64,000 bases of DNA from G965202915 sp965202915 (GTDB lineage Bacteria; Pseudomonadota; Gammaproteobacteria; Eutrophobiales; Eutrophobiaceae): assembly GCA_965202915.1 (NCBI GenBank), contig OZ241847.1, forward strand, positions 1,054,001-1,118,000, read 5' to 3'. A model generated the notes under the pieces. It searched no databases and was not told where the DNA came from. It saw only the letters and a program-made list of their open reading frames with translations. Position numbers and translations under genes: made by a program. Of the stretch, positions 9,040 through 18,771 are shown one piece after another (the first letter of the stretch is position 1; every line of letters starts with the position of its first letter).

Positions 9040-11112
9040 TTAGTTTTGCAGGCGGGAAATATCGGCTATTTTCAAAAACAGCCGGTTCAGATTCTGTAAT
9101 AACGCCAGCCGGTTGTATTTTATTGCCCGGTCTTCACACATAACCATTACATTGTCAAAGAACAGATCGACGTCGTCTCTGAGGCCGGCCAGAACCGTCA
9201 ATGCGCCCTTGTAATCGGCATCGGCCAGCATGGGCGCGATACGTGCGCCGCAGGCATTAATATTTTTTGCCAGGGCCTGCTCGGCCGGTTCCGTTAACAT
9301 GCCGGCGTCAACCTGCCTGTCTTCATCAAATTCAGCCCTTTTAAGAATATTCCTGATACGCTTGTTGGCGGATGCCAGACTGCTTGCCGCGGGTAACTGC
9401 CGAAATTCATTGACGGCCAGCAACCGATGGTGAAAATCCAGCGGTTTATTCGGGCGTAACGCCAATATGGCTTCGAAAGTGTCATTGCCTATGCCATCCT
9501 CAAGGTAGTAGTGCCGCAACCGCTCCATCATAAAAGCCGGCAACTCATCGGCAACCCTGCGGGCGTTGATACGGTCGTGATAACTTGCCGCCGACCAGTC
9601 AATTAATGCCGGCAAATCGATATCCAGGCGACATTCTATCAGAATCCGCAATAATCCCAGGGCCGATCTCCTTATGCCAAATGGGTCCTTATCACCGGTT
9701 GGCATCCGGCCAATCGCAAACATTCCGGTGAGGGCGTCTATTTTGTCGGCTATTGCAATGATCCGACCGATGCTGGTTTGCGGCAGCTTATCGCCGGCAA
9801 ACCGGGGCAGGTACTGTTCGGAAATCGCCGTCGCAACCTCAGCATGTTCATTGGCGTGACCGGCATAGTAACCGCCCATTGTGCCTTGCAGTTCCGGAAA
9901 TTCACCCACCATATCCGTCAATAGATCGCATTTTGCCAACTCCGCGGCTCGGGCGGCGTGAGTCGGATCACTGTGTAATGTCTGTGCAAGTCTTATTGCC
10001 ACTGCCTTTATGCGTTGCGACTTATCATATAATGAACCCAGTTTTTGTTCATAAACTACGTGTTTCAGAGCATCGATGCGATCCGCAAGCGGTCTCGCGC
10101 AATCGTGATCCCAGAAAAATCTTGCGTCACTCAATCTGGGATGAATAACACGTTCATTGCCGCGTACAATTTCTTCCGGCCTGGCACTGTCTATATTACT
10201 GACCGCAATAAACACCGGCATCAGACCGTTGCCGTTTTTTACCGGGAAATATTTCTGATGATCCTGCATCACCGAGATCAGCACTTCCATGGGCAAGTCC
10301 AAAAAGCGTTCATCAAATGCGCCCTTTATCGCAACCGGCCATTCGGTCAACGCGGTCACCTCTTCAAGCAAATCGGGATCAATTAATACCTCGCCCTTTT
10401 CCTGTTTGGCAAGACCTTTTATTGCACCGGCGATATATTCCCGGCGCTCACTGAAATCGGCTCGCACGTAGCCCGGATTGAACAGTTTCGCCGGATAATC
10501 GTCCGCCGATTCCAGGGTAATTGCCTGCGGACAATGGAAACGATGGCCGTAACTTATATTACCCGCGGGCACCTTAAAAACGTCGCATTCGATAACAGCA
10601 TCATTAAACAGCAATACAATCCAACGCACCGGTCGGGCAAATTCAACCCCGCCGTCATTCCAGCGCATGCGCCTGGGAATGGGCAAACGGGTTAACGCGG
10701 TTTCAATAATTTCAGGCACAAGCGCAGTCGTGGCCTTGCCCTTTTCCCTGGTTTGATACATCAGCCAACTGCCCCTGGCCGTTGTCAAAGTGTCCAATTG
10801 TTCAACGCTGACCTTACATGACCGGGCAAACCCAATCGCGGCTTTTGTTGCCCGGCCGTTTTCATCAAAGGCCGCGGTTAACGCCGGGCCGCGATGCTGA
10901 TCATTCCGATCCGGCTGTGCCGCGGCCAGATCTTTTATAATCAGCGCCAGCCGTCTTGGTGTTGCATACCATTTTATTGTATCAAAGGCCAAATGCTCGC
11001 GGTTAAGCCCGGATTGCACCTCGTCGGCAAACGCGGTGGCCAGTTTGCTGAGTGATTTGGGGGGTAATTCTTCGGTGCCAATTTCGACTAATAAATTGCC
11101 GGCGTCAGACAT
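9040..11112 (-). CDS. glyS: Glycyl-tRNA synthetase beta subunit
   Basis: The 690-residue beta subunit of the bacterial alpha2-beta2 glycyl-tRNA synthetase, which recognises tRNA-Gly while the alpha subunit carries the active site. The N-terminus LLVEIGTEELPPK is diagnostic. The HD-like segment near KCDLLTDMVGEFPELQGTMG (about residue 410) and the GDKDPFGIRRSALGLLR block (about 490) are characteristic, and the C-terminal DALR-type anticodon-binding region follows. It is encoded 17 bases downstream of glyQ in the same operon. Confidence 0.97.
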   Translation of the reverse strand: MSDAGNLLVEIGTEELPPKSLSKLATAFADEVQSGLNREHLAFDTIKWYATPRRLALIIKDLAAAQPDRNDQHRGPALTAAFDENGRATKAAIGFARSCKVSVEQLDTLTTARGSWLMYQTREKGKATTALVPEIIETALTRLPIPRRMRWNDGGVEFARPVRWIVLLFNDAVIECDVFKVPAGNISYGHRFHCPQAITLESADDYPAKLFNPGYVRADFSERREYIAGAIKGLAKQEKGEVLIDPDLLEEVTALTEWPVAIKGAFDERFLDLPMEVLISVMQDHQKYFPVKNGNGLMPVFIAVSNIDSARPEEIVRGNERVIHPRLSDARFFWDHDCARPLADRIDALKHVVYEQKLGSLYDKSQRIKAVAIRLAQTLHSDPTHAARAAELAKCDLLTDMVGEFPELQGTMGGYYAGHANEHAEVATAISEQYLPRFAGDKLPQTSIGRIIAIADKIDALTGMFAIGRMPTGDKDPFGIRRSALGLLRILIECRLDIDLPALIDWSAASYHDRINARRVADELPAFMMERLRHYYLEDGIGNDTFEAILALRPNKPLDFHHRLLAVNEFRQLPAASSLASANKRIRNILKRAEFDEDRQVDAGMLTEPAEQALAKNINACGARIAPMLADADYKGALTVLAGLRDDVDLFFDNVMVMCEDRAIKYNRLALLQNLNRLFLKIADISRLQN

Positions 11113-11129
11113 GCCTTGTTTCCGCGCTG

Positions 11130-12008
11130 TTATTTAACCAACGGAAAACCAAGCGCTTCCCGATTGTCGTAGTAGGCCTTTGCAACTTGTTTTGCAAGCG
11201 TGCGCACGCGCAATATAAACTGCTGTCTCTGGGTGATGGATATCGCGTGTCTTGCGTCAAGCAAATTAAACGTATGCGATGCCTTCATAAGCAGTTCATA
11301 AGCGGCCGAGGGTAATTTCTCCAGTATCAGGCGATTGCATTCGGACTCGCAGAAATCAAAAAAATTAAACAAAAAATCGGTGTCTGCCAATTCGAAATTA
11401 TAACGCGACATCTCAACTTCATTCTGATGATACAGATCGCCGTAATAAACCGCGCCGTCGTCGTTTTGGGTCCAGATCAATTTGAATACGTCGTCGATAT
11501 TCTGCAGCGCCATGGTCATTCTTTCCAGACCATAAGTGAGTTCGCCGGCCACCGGTTCGCAATTCAATCCGCCCATCTGCTGGAAATAAGTGAACTGACT
11601 GATCTCCATCCCGTCCAGCCAGACCTCCCAACCCAATCCCCACGCCCCCAGGGTCGGCGATTCCCAATTATCTTCGACAAAACGAATATCATGCCGTAAC
11701 GGATCGATATTCAAGGCACGCAAAGAATCGAGATAACGCCCCTGTATGTCTTCCGGTGGAGGTTTGAGCATGACCTGGAATTGATAATAATGTTGTAAGC
11801 GGTTTGGGTTTTCACCGTAACGCCCATCCGTTGGTCGTCGCGAAGGTTGAACATAAGCGACGTTCCATGGTTCCGGGCCAATCGCGCGCAAAAACGTGGC
11901 CGGATGAAAGGTGGCGGCCCCCATCTCCACGTCATAGGGTTGTTGTATCACGCAACCCCGTTGCGCCCAGTACCGTTGCAGACTAAAAATGACGTCTTGA
12001 AAGGTCAT
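11130..12008 (-). CDS. glyQ: Glycyl-tRNA synthetase alpha subunit
   Basis: A 292-residue class II aminoacyl-tRNA synthetase catalytic subunit. The start MTFQDVIFSLQRYWAQRGC, the FLRAIGPEPWNVAYVQPSRRPTDGRYGENPNRL block (about residues 39-71) and GLERMTMALQ (about 160) are hallmarks. It works with GlyS to charge tRNA-Gly with glycine. It is the first gene of the leftward operon glyQ-glyS-gmhB-plsC. No T-box leader is visible upstream, as expected for a gammaproteobacterium. Confidence 0.97.
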   Translation of the reverse strand: MTFQDVIFSLQRYWAQRGCVIQQPYDVEMGAATFHPATFLRAIGPEPWNVAYVQPSRRPTDGRYGENPNRLQHYYQFQVMLKPPPEDIQGRYLDSLRALNIDPLRHDIRFVEDNWESPTLGAWGLGWEVWLDGMEISQFTYFQQMGGLNCEPVAGELTYGLERMTMALQNIDDVFKLIWTQNDDGAVYYGDLYHQNEVEMSRYNFELADTDFLFNFFDFCESECNRLILEKLPSAAYELLMKASHTFNLLDARHAISITQRQQFILRVRTLAKQVAKAYYDNREALGFPLVK

Positions 12009-12093
12009 AACTGTTTGGGAAGATGGTTATTTTGTTGCTTGGCCGGCGGCATTGTTTGAACTGCTGAGTTTAGGGGCATTAGTATAATCTGAT

Positions 12094-12113
12094 CGTGTAA
12101 TTATTTATACACG
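12094..12113. promoter_or_regulatory. Inverted repeat upstream of glyQ
   Basis: CGTGTA and TACACG flank an 8-base A/T centre about 85 bases upstream of the glyQ start. A TATACT -10-like box lies just downstream in the leftward direction. It could be a regulator site or part of a terminator for neither flanking gene; function is unknown. Confidence 0.3.
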
Positions 12114-12140
12114 TTCCGCGTCCTTGAAACAGCCACCGGA

Positions 12141-12160
12141 CACCGCCCCGGTGACGGGGT
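12141..12160. other. G/C-rich hairpin between glyQ and the DUF4340 gene
   Basis: The sequence CACCGCCCCGGTGACGGGGT can fold into a CCCCG/CGGGG stem with a GTGA loop. No T-run follows on either strand, so it is not a convincing intrinsic terminator. Nothing else stands out in the 209-base gap. Confidence 0.25.
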
Positions 12161-12217
12161 GCCTGATACGCTGATCAATCAGCCCAGTAACGCCGAAACA
12201 CGCCGGCTAAAAATAAT

Positions 12218-13294
12218 TTATGCCCCCTCCGGTTTGCCGCCGCCCGCCTGATCGACCAACAGACTTGCAGAGCTCCTGCTCAATACCTCGTACTTAAAAT
12301 CGGGGATCTCAAAAATCCAGCCGGCAAGTCTTTGATTAAGCCCGTCAACCAGGGCTTGAAATTCCTCCGACGTGGATGGATCCTCCGCTGCAACGTTGGC
12401 CTGATCGTAATCAAAATTAAAAGCGGCATAGCCAATACCCTCAGCTTCAAAGGCGCGTATATCCACAACCAGGCCCTCAAACGTCGATATCCTCGCGTCC
12501 ACCCATGCATCAGGGCGGCTGATATTTTCCTGAGCATGCACACTATTGGAGTGAAATTCCCGCAATAATGAACCAAATTTATTCAATATAATCGTCGAGG
12601 TGGCCTGTTTGCCCGCCGGTACCGGTTCCAGTTCAAAATCATCCCGGCCCTTTTCGGATTTGAACACCGAATAGGCGTCACCGTCCGCATGGTCTATCTC
12701 AACCCTGCTGATATTGGCGGATTGAATATCAAATAAAGTTCGCTCAAACCAGCGGGATTTTTCGGCACTGAGATTTAACAGCCCTTCCACCAGGTAGGAT
12801 TGTTTAGCGTCCGGTTTTCGGATATACAATCCCGGTTTGTCTTCAGCCGCCCGGCTTTTGCGGGGATGGCCGACGATCAAACCGGCCAGGATATTATCAT
12901 CGCCGTCTTTCAGCGTTAATAACAAAGAAGTGGCGTCCGGAGACGACGGGTCTTCAACCCCCAGGCGGGGATAAAGTTGCGGATCGGCGGTTTTTGGGGC
13001 AACTATTCTCAGCTCGGAAACCCCTATCACGGTGCTTTTCACTGTCTCCGGCAGAGCCGGATAGCCGTCAAAGTCATCGATCACCCAGTCGTCGCCTTTC
13101 CTGGAAAGAGAAATACTCTCCGTTTGTCCGGCAATATCGATGGCGCTGACTTCCCTAAGTTTTGAAGCCAGCTCAGGAAAAAGCAACGCCTTTTCCGGCG
13201 GCGCCTGAGGCGTGCGCAATTTTACGAAAACGCCCGCGACGCCGACGACGATAAGGGTAATAACCGCAAGTATAATCAGCCTGTTATTTCGCAT
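12218..13294 (-). CDS. DUF4340 domain-containing protein
   Basis: A 358-residue protein with an N-terminal signal anchor (about residues 5-24) and a large periplasmic part matching the DUF4340 pattern. That pattern includes a repeated beta-rich layout with WVIDDFDGYPALPETV near residue 70, LGVEDPSSPDA near 110 and SRWFERTLFDI near 183. The family is found almost always next to GldG-like and ABC-2 permease genes, as here, 6 bases downstream of the GldG-like gene. The complex is thought to be an ABC export or envelope-assembly system; its substrate is unknown. It ends close to the C-terminus with a Gly/Pro-rich tail. Confidence 0.85.
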   Translation of the reverse strand: MRNNRLIILAVITLIVVGVAGVFVKLRTPQAPPEKALLFPELASKLREVSAIDIAGQTESISLSRKGDDWVIDDFDGYPALPETVKSTVIGVSELRIVAPKTADPQLYPRLGVEDPSSPDATSLLLTLKDGDDNILAGLIVGHPRKSRAAEDKPGLYIRKPDAKQSYLVEGLLNLSAEKSRWFERTLFDIQSANISRVEIDHADGDAYSVFKSEKGRDDFELEPVPAGKQATSTIILNKFGSLLREFHSNSVHAQENISRPDAWVDARISTFEGLVVDIRAFEAEGIGYAAFNFDYDQANVAAEDPSTSEEFQALVDGLNQRLAGWIFEIPDFKYEVLSRSSASLLVDQAGGGKPEGA

Positions 13295-13300
13295 ACCCTG

Positions 13301-15166
13301 TTAAACCCGCCGGTAAAATTTATACGCGCCCATCATCAATGCCAGAATCATCACTATCAACGGCATTAAACCGATGTTGATAAATCGGATCTGGGCGCCC
13401 AGTTTATCTATATTCTTGCGCAATTCATGCTGCACGGTGCGCAGTTCTTTTCTGGTCTGTAATTTAATCTGGCGGAATTTTTCTATTTCCTTTAATTGCT
13501 CCGTGTTCAGGATATATTGCTCTTTCGGGCCGAGTTCCTGCTGAAGATTCAATATTTTTTCTTCAGTTTCCTTTAAGGTTTGTTGCAGTTTTTGTTCGCG
13601 TTCGCGGAATCGGGTCTCCGCTTGCCGACGTATCTCATTGACGACGTTAAAAGGGCGGGCATATTCGCCGCGACCGCGCAAACTGATCAAATCATTATTA
13701 CCGGCAAGATTCTCAATCGTATTGATGACAAAATCGCCGTTATTTGCAACCGGCTGTGGTATGGACACACCCAGCATATTACGCGGACGTATCCAGAAAT
13801 GATCCGCCAGCACGTCGGTATCGGACACCAGTACCACGTTGATATCGCCCTGTTTTATAAAATCAGCCCCGACATCGGCGTCATCTTGTTCATCGTGCCG
13901 ACCATCCGGGTAAGCGGTACCGACGTTACCCCGGATGCGCGCGGCCATAACGTATTGTTTATCTTCCGACTTAAAATTGCTCAGAATAACCGCCGGGTCC
14001 CGCTGAAACAGAATCAGATCGCGTTCAAGCAACATCGCGTCTTTGGAAGTCTGTATCAACGGCGTCAGTGACAGCCCTTTATCCTGCTTGACGTTAATGC
14101 TGCCAACCGTACCCATATGCACCAGTTTTAACTGACTGGATGAAAAATCTTCGCGATTAAAATTAGCCTCGGTTAAACGCAGCCAGGGCAGATAATTTAT
14201 TTCCCTGGGACCGCGCGCCACCCGTGTTTGCACCCGCATCGCGGCGTTTATATCGGCAACCAGTTTTTCCCTGACTATTTCCATGCCCCAGGCGTCCAGT
14301 ATCTTGCCCATATAGGAATCGAGCTTGGGCAGGACGTTTTGATTTTCACCAACCGGTTGGGAACGATCCTGCTCCGCCAGCGGGTCCAGAAAGATCATCG
14401 CCCTGCCGCCCCGGAGCAGGTATTGATCCAGCACGTAGTACTCGGCGTCGGACAGGTCCTTGGGATGAACGATCATTAATACATCGATATCATTGTCAAT
14501 TTTCTGGGGTTTTGAACCAAGATCTCTGACCTCAAACAATTCCTTTAACGCATTGACGATGGTCCAGTCGGAATTTTGTTTTTCCCGCCCGGCAAATAAA
14601 GGCAGACTGCTGATGATCCCAACCACGCGCTTATCGGGAAATGCAAGATTATAAATCAATTTGGTAATATCATACTCCACCTCCGCCTCACGATTGGTTT
14701 GGAAAAACGGAATCAACTTGACGTCGTCGGTGGCGTTGGTGCCGACCAGACCAAAATAAGCGCGGTCGCCGGCGGCACTCACCGCAATGCTTTGCAGGCC
14801 CGCCGCCACGGCCTGATCTTCCACTTCAGAAAAAGGTTCCGGATCGATAATATTGAGGGCGATCCTGTCGCCGGCATGGGCCGCATACTCTTCCAGCATA
14901 TCGCGAATCCTGACGCCGTAATTGGCAAGATTGGGGTATTCAATAATTCCCTTGTGGGAAAAGTAAAAATCCAGAGTGATCGGTTCCTCAAGATTATTGA
15001 GTATATTGACGGTGCCATCCGATAACGTGAACAGCCTGTTTTCAGTCAGGTCCACGCGCCAGGTGGTCATCGACGTATTCACAAGAATAACCGCCGCCAC
15101 AAAAAGGCAGGTGGCGAGTAATAATCCGGTGCCTGAAATAACCCTGTTCTTATGGATGGTTTGCAT
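13301..15166 (-). CDS. GldG-like ABC-associated periplasmic protein
   Basis: A 621-residue membrane protein with an N-terminal helix (about residues 13-33), the conserved VDLTENRLFTLSDGT motif right after it, a large periplasmic GldG/IFT52-type domain, a long coiled coil (about 520-590) and a C-terminal helix near residue 600. This is the partner of GldA/GldF-type ABC transporters. I chose the ATG at 15166 rather than one 17 codons upstream because it leaves a clean signal anchor and lies 2 bases after the permease stop. It acts with the permease, ATPase and DUF4340 protein; the exported substrate is not known for this non-gliding lineage. Confidence 0.88.
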   Translation of the reverse strand: MQTIHKNRVISGTGLLLATCLFVAAVILVNTSMTTWRVDLTENRLFTLSDGTVNILNNLEEPITLDFYFSHKGIIEYPNLANYGVRIRDMLEEYAAHAGDRIALNIIDPEPFSEVEDQAVAAGLQSIAVSAAGDRAYFGLVGTNATDDVKLIPFFQTNREAEVEYDITKLIYNLAFPDKRVVGIISSLPLFAGREKQNSDWTIVNALKELFEVRDLGSKPQKIDNDIDVLMIVHPKDLSDAEYYVLDQYLLRGGRAMIFLDPLAEQDRSQPVGENQNVLPKLDSYMGKILDAWGMEIVREKLVADINAAMRVQTRVARGPREINYLPWLRLTEANFNREDFSSSQLKLVHMGTVGSINVKQDKGLSLTPLIQTSKDAMLLERDLILFQRDPAVILSNFKSEDKQYVMAARIRGNVGTAYPDGRHDEQDDADVGADFIKQGDINVVLVSDTDVLADHFWIRPRNMLGVSIPQPVANNGDFVINTIENLAGNNDLISLRGRGEYARPFNVVNEIRRQAETRFREREQKLQQTLKETEEKILNLQQELGPKEQYILNTEQLKEIEKFRQIKLQTRKELRTVQHELRKNIDKLGAQIRFINIGLMPLIVMILALMMGAYKFYRRV

Positions 15167-15168
15167 CA

Positions 15169-15900
15169 CTAACTTGCCTTTTTGGCTTCGATAATAACCA
15201 TCGTGGCATACAGCCAAAAGCCCATCAATGCAAAGAAATAAAAGACGTCGCGCACATCGATCACGCCTTTTTTAATGGACGTAAAATGGGTCAGGAAACT
15301 AAACGATGCGATTGCATCCACGATGATCTGCGGCGCCCATCCCTGGAAAAAATCCAGCACCAATGGAAAGCCGCTCAGGATAAACATAAAACAGATCACG
15401 ACGCTTATCACAAAGGCAATCACCTGACTTTTAGTGACCGCGGAAATACAGGAACCAATTGCCAGAAAGCCCCCGGCCATAATCAGGCTGCCAACATAGC
15501 CCGCCAGGATCACGGTATTATCCGGATCCCCAAGATAATTTACCGTCAACCACATCGGGAAAGTAAGCATAAGCGCGACCCCGGTAAAACACCAGGCCGC
15601 CAGGAATTTACCAATCACCGCGTCAGCAACCGAGATCGGCAGAGTCATCAATAACTCAATCGAACTGCTCTTGCGCTCTTCCGACCATAAACGCATCGAT
15701 ATTGCCGGTATTAAAAACAGATACAACCACGGATGAAACCGAAAGAACGGCTCAAGATCGGCCTGATTGCTTTGATAAAACCCGCCCAGATAAAACGTAA
15801 AAACACCGGTCATAAAAAGAAAAATGACAATGAATACATACGCAATCGGGGTTGCAAAATAAGCGCTGAATTCGCGCTTAAAGATGGCCGGCATATTCAT
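15169..15900 (-). CDS. ABC-2 type transporter permease (GldF-like)
   Basis: A 243-residue integral membrane protein with about six hydrophobic helices, starting MNMPAIFKREFSAYFATPIAYVF, the classical N-terminus of GldF/NosY-like ABC-2 permeases. The motif MRLWSEERKSSSIELLMTLPIS near residue 68 is the coupling-helix region. It forms the transmembrane part of the exporter with the ATPase encoded immediately upstream (4-base overlap) and precedes the GldG-like gene. Confidence 0.9.
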   Translation of the reverse strand: MNMPAIFKREFSAYFATPIAYVFIVIFLFMTGVFTFYLGGFYQSNQADLEPFFRFHPWLYLFLIPAISMRLWSEERKSSSIELLMTLPISVADAVIGKFLAAWCFTGVALMLTFPMWLTVNYLGDPDNTVILAGYVGSLIMAGGFLAIGSCISAVTKSQVIAFVISVVICFMFILSGFPLVLDFFQGWAPQIIVDAIASFSFLTHFTSIKKGVIDVRDVFYFFALMGFWLYATMVIIEAKKAS

Positions 15901-16661
15901 GACGCCGCCGATACCCCCTGCTCCGTGTAAAAACCGGTGGTGATATTGCGAAATGCCTCATCAATATTGCCCTCAGCGGATTGCCGGGTTAATTCAGTTG
16001 GCGTACCGTCAAACAATAATTGGCCGGAAGCAATCACTATCGCCCGCGAGCATACCGCGCCCACCTCTTCCAGGATATGAGTCGATATAATAATCGCCTT
16101 ATCCCGTGACATTTCCTTGATCAGAGTTCTTACCTCATGTTTTTGGTTCGGATCGAGCCCGTCGGTGGGTTCATCCATGATCAATATTTTCGGATCATGC
16201 AGTATCGACTGAGCCAGACCGACGCGGCGTTTATAGCCTTTGGAAAGAGTCTCTATGGTCTGGTCTGTCACGCCCTCAAGATGGAGCACCCGCACGACGT
16301 GATCGATGCACCGTTTTTTATCCCCGCCCTTGATACCCCTCACCTCGGCGATAAAGCCCAGAAAGCGGCGTACCGTCATTTCAGCATAAGCCGGGGCACC
16401 CTCAGGCAGATAGCCTATGGCCGCCTTTACCCTGATCGGTTGTCTGGCGACGTCATGCCCATCGACAACGACCGTACCGCTGGTGGGTTCCAAAAAGCCG
16501 GTGATCATCTTCATAGTCGTGGACTTACCGGCGCCGTTGGGGCCCAGAAAACCCAGTACCTCACCATAGCCGACCTCAAAAGAAACATCCCGCACCGCAT
16601 GAATCGGGCCAAACTTCCTATTCAATAACTTCACTGCAATTGCCGGTTTAATACCCGCCAT
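15897..16661 (-). CDS. ABC transporter ATP-binding protein (GldA-like)
   Basis: The 254-residue nucleotide-binding subunit has Walker A GPNGAGKST (about residues 39-47), signature LSKGYKRRVGLAQ (about 143), Walker B ILIMDEPTDGLDP (about 163-175) and the H-loop in IISTHILEE. It energises the ABC-2 permease encoded next. It is the first gene of the leftward four-gene cluster; the promoter should lie in 16662-16850 but I cannot point to convincing -35/-10 boxes. Confidence 0.93.
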   Translation of the reverse strand: MAGIKPAIAVKLLNRKFGPIHAVRDVSFEVGYGEVLGFLGPNGAGKSTTMKMITGFLEPTSGTVVVDGHDVARQPIRVKAAIGYLPEGAPAYAEMTVRRFLGFIAEVRGIKGGDKKRCIDHVVRVLHLEGVTDQTIETLSKGYKRRVGLAQSILHDPKILIMDEPTDGLDPNQKHEVRTLIKEMSRDKAIIISTHILEEVGAVCSRAIVIASGQLLFDGTPTELTRQSAEGNIDEAFRNITTGFYTEQGVSAAS

Positions 16662-16886
16662 AAATTACCACCATTAAAAATCCGAATGTTATTAAGATAA
16701 CCATGCCCTCACCGGGGCGGTATTATTTTCCACAAAATCGGCGGTCGATCAAACATTCATCGGGGCGGAATTTAGCGCACAACCGCGCTCATACTAAAAA
16801 CTGCGATCAAAGCGTGCCCACACTGAACCAACTTACCCATCATGGACGCGACACATCATAACACATCCGAATTTTTACACAATACA

Positions 16887-16919
16887 GAGTCGGCGTCTCC
16901 CGCCCCCGATAAAACAACC
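16887..16919 (+). repeat. 33-bp terminal inverted repeat, left copy
   Basis: It matches the reverse complement of 20034-20066 at 31 of 33 positions. Core: GGCGTCTCCCG followed by CCCCGATAAAACAACC. Together the two copies bracket the three coiled-coil genes. Confidence 0.8.
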
Positions 16920-16993
16920 AACAATATCGTCAGGCTGGAACTCAGCACCGCTCACGGGTTGGTTTGGGGAAAGGCGCCGATGTTGCTCAGTAG

Positions 16994-17011
16994 CCCCCCT
17001 GATAAGGGGGG
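16994..17011. repeat. G/C palindrome 1 (CCCCCC-TGATAA-GGGGGG)
   Basis: Six-base C and G arms around TGATAA, followed by a G-rich run with interspersed TT. It belongs to a family of five in this block. It could act as a hairpin terminator-like or mobile repeat element. Confidence 0.7.
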
Positions 17012-17147
17012 TTGGGGGGTTGGGGGGTTGGGGGGGTTGATGTTGATTCGGCAAAGACTCGGTGCAGTTCGGGAATCCGGGGGTGATTGGGGAATCCGGG
17101 TTGGGTGGGTGGATCGTAACGCCGGTGACGGGAATCACGGGCTCCTG

Positions 17148-17843
17148 TCAACTCAATTTAATCAACCCGACAACCACGCCGATCTGCGCAATCATCGCAC
17201 CAACGATCCAGCGCGTCAGTCTTGATTCAGTATTGGCAATGTCCGCCTGGGTAGCCAGGCGCAGTTTCTCTATGTCCGCCTTGACCTCGGCAATATCCGC
17301 CCTGGTGTCCGCGCGCAGTTTCTCTATGTCCGCCTTCACCTCGGCAATGTCCGCCCTGGTGTCCGCGCGCAGTTTCTCTATGTCCGCCTGGGTGGCCAGG
17401 CGCAGTTTCTCTATGTCCGCCTTCACCTCGGCAATGTCCGCCCTGGTGTCCGCGCGCAGTTTCTCTATGTCCGCCTGGGTGGCCAGGCGTAGTTTCTCTA
17501 TGTCCGCCTTCACCTCGGCTATGTCCGCCCTGGTGTCCGCGCGCAGTTTCTCTATGTCCTCCTGGGTGGCCAGGCGCAGTTTCTCTATGTCCGCCTGGGT
17601 GGCCAGGCGCAGTTTCTCTATGTCCTCCTGGGTGGCCAGGCGCAGTTTCTCTATGTCCGCCTTCACCTCGGCAATGTCCGACTGGGTGGCCAGGCGCAGT
17701 TTCTCTATGTCCTCCCTGGTGGCCAGATTGCTGTTGATCATATCGACCTGCTCACCGGCCAGGGCTTCGGCCTGCGCTTCGGTGAAACCGGATTCAGTCA
17801 GGTGCTTGACAAATTTATGGGTGTCAAATGCGAGGGCTTCCAT
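17148..17843 (-). CDS. DUF1640-type coiled-coil membrane protein, copy 1
   Basis: A 231-residue protein starting MEALAFDTHKFVKHL, the typical opening of bacterial DUF1640 (CCDC90-like) proteins. Next come ESGFTEAQAEALAGEQV, a long coiled coil, and a C-terminal membrane helix (RWIVGAMIAQIGVVVGLIKL). The coil is built from interchangeable 11-residue units of the LATQADIEKLR type and 7-residue ADIAEVK units, giving hendecad/heptad packing. I chose the ATG at 17843. An upstream in-frame extension of 34 residues present in copies 1 and 2 is broken by a TGA in copy 3, so it is unlikely to be translated. Function is unknown; the family is a tail-anchored coiled coil. This copy has the longest coil of the three. 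Confidence 0.8.
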   Translation of the reverse strand: MEALAFDTHKFVKHLTESGFTEAQAEALAGEQVDMINSNLATREDIEKLRLATQSDIAEVKADIEKLRLATQEDIEKLRLATQADIEKLRLATQEDIEKLRADTRADIAEVKADIEKLRLATQADIEKLRADTRADIAEVKADIEKLRLATQADIEKLRADTRADIAEVKADIEKLRADTRADIAEVKADIEKLRLATQADIANTESRLTRWIVGAMIAQIGVVVGLIKLS

Positions 17844-18261
17844 ATTCAGGTGCCGGATGATTTTATCGGTATGGCAGGGGTCTTCCGCTTGCCACGGTGT
17901 GTTACTGGTATGCTCAGATCTCTCATATGGCCAGTATAGACCCACGTCCGGCCGTTATCAAATAAATTTTCAGCAGGGGCCTGCACGGCTTATTACAGGA
18001 GCCCGTGACTCCCGTCGCGGGTAAAACAATCAACCTTATCGTCAGGCTGGAACTCAGCACCGCTCACGGGTTGGTTGGGGGAAAGGTGCCGAAGTTGCTC
18101 GACCCCCCCTGACAAGGGGGGTTGGGGGGGTTGATGTTGATTCGGCAAAGACTTCGGTGCAGTTCGGGAATCCGGGGGTGATTGGGGAATCTGGCGTGCT
18201 GGGTGTGTGTTTTACCCGCGACGGGAGTTACGGGCTCCTGTCACGGCGTTCACCCGGCCCG
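17844..18261. other. Intergenic spacer between coiled-coil copies 1 and 2
   Basis: Contains the upstream region of copy 1 and a G/C palindrome, and is closely similar to 18772-19189. Frames across it are reading-frame artefacts of the repeat. No separate gene seen. Confidence 0.6.
18104..18121. repeat. G/C palindrome 2 (CCCCCC-TGACAA-GGGGGG)
   Basis: Second member of the palindrome family, in the spacer between copies 1 and 2, with TGACAA as its centre instead of TGATAA. Confidence 0.7.
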
Positions 18262-18771
18262 TCAACTCAATTTAATCAACCCGACAACCACGCCGATCTG
18301 CGCAATCATCGCACCAACGATCCAGCGCGTCAGTCTTGATTCGGTATTGGCAATGTCCGCCCTGGTGTCCGCGCGCAGTTTCTCTATGTCCGCCTGGGTA
18401 GCCAGGCGCAGTTTCTCTATGTCCGCCTTCACCTCAGCAATATCCGCCCTGGTGTCCGCGCGCAGTTTCTCTATGTCCGCCTTCACCTCGGCAATGTCCG
18501 ACTGGGTGGCCAGGCGCAGTTTCTCTATGTCCGCCTGGGTGGCCAGGCGCAGTTTCTCTATGTCCGCCTTCACCTCGGCAATGTCCGCCTGGGTGGCCAG
18601 GCGTAGTTTCTCTATGTCCGCCTTCACCTCGGCAATGTCCGACTGGGTGGCCAGATTGCTGTTGATCATAGCGACCTGTTCACCGGCCAGGGCTTCGGCC
18701 TGCGCTTCGGTGAAACCGGATTCAGTCAGGTGCTTGACAAATTTATGGGTGTCAAATGCGAGGGCTTCCAT
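18262..18771 (-). CDS. DUF1640-type coiled-coil membrane protein, copy 2
   Basis: A 169-residue paralogue of the upstream copy with identical N-terminal (MEALAFDTHKF) and C-terminal (membrane helix ending VVVGLIKLS) parts. It has fewer coil units, so the length difference from copy 1 is an exact number of 7- and 11-residue modules. Start chosen at 18771 for the same reason as copy 1. Such copies may form homo- or hetero-oligomeric bundles of different reach (inference). Confidence 0.8.
   Translation of the reverse strand: MEALAFDTHKFVKHLTESGFTEAQAEALAGEQVAMINSNLATQSDIAEVKADIEKLRLATQADIAEVKADIEKLRLATQADIEKLRLATQSDIAEVKADIEKLRADTRADIAEVKADIEKLRLATQADIEKLRADTRADIANTESRLTRWIVGAMIAQIGVVVGLIKLS

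Larger units (their letters stand above)
16662..17147. other. Gene-free stretch with repeat sequences
   Basis: This 486-base gap lies between the start of the ABC operon and the stop of the first coiled-coil gene. It contains the left copy of the 33-bp inverted repeat, a G/C palindrome with a long G-run, and sequence that recurs upstream of each coiled-coil gene copy. No credible gene was found on either strand. Confidence 0.7.
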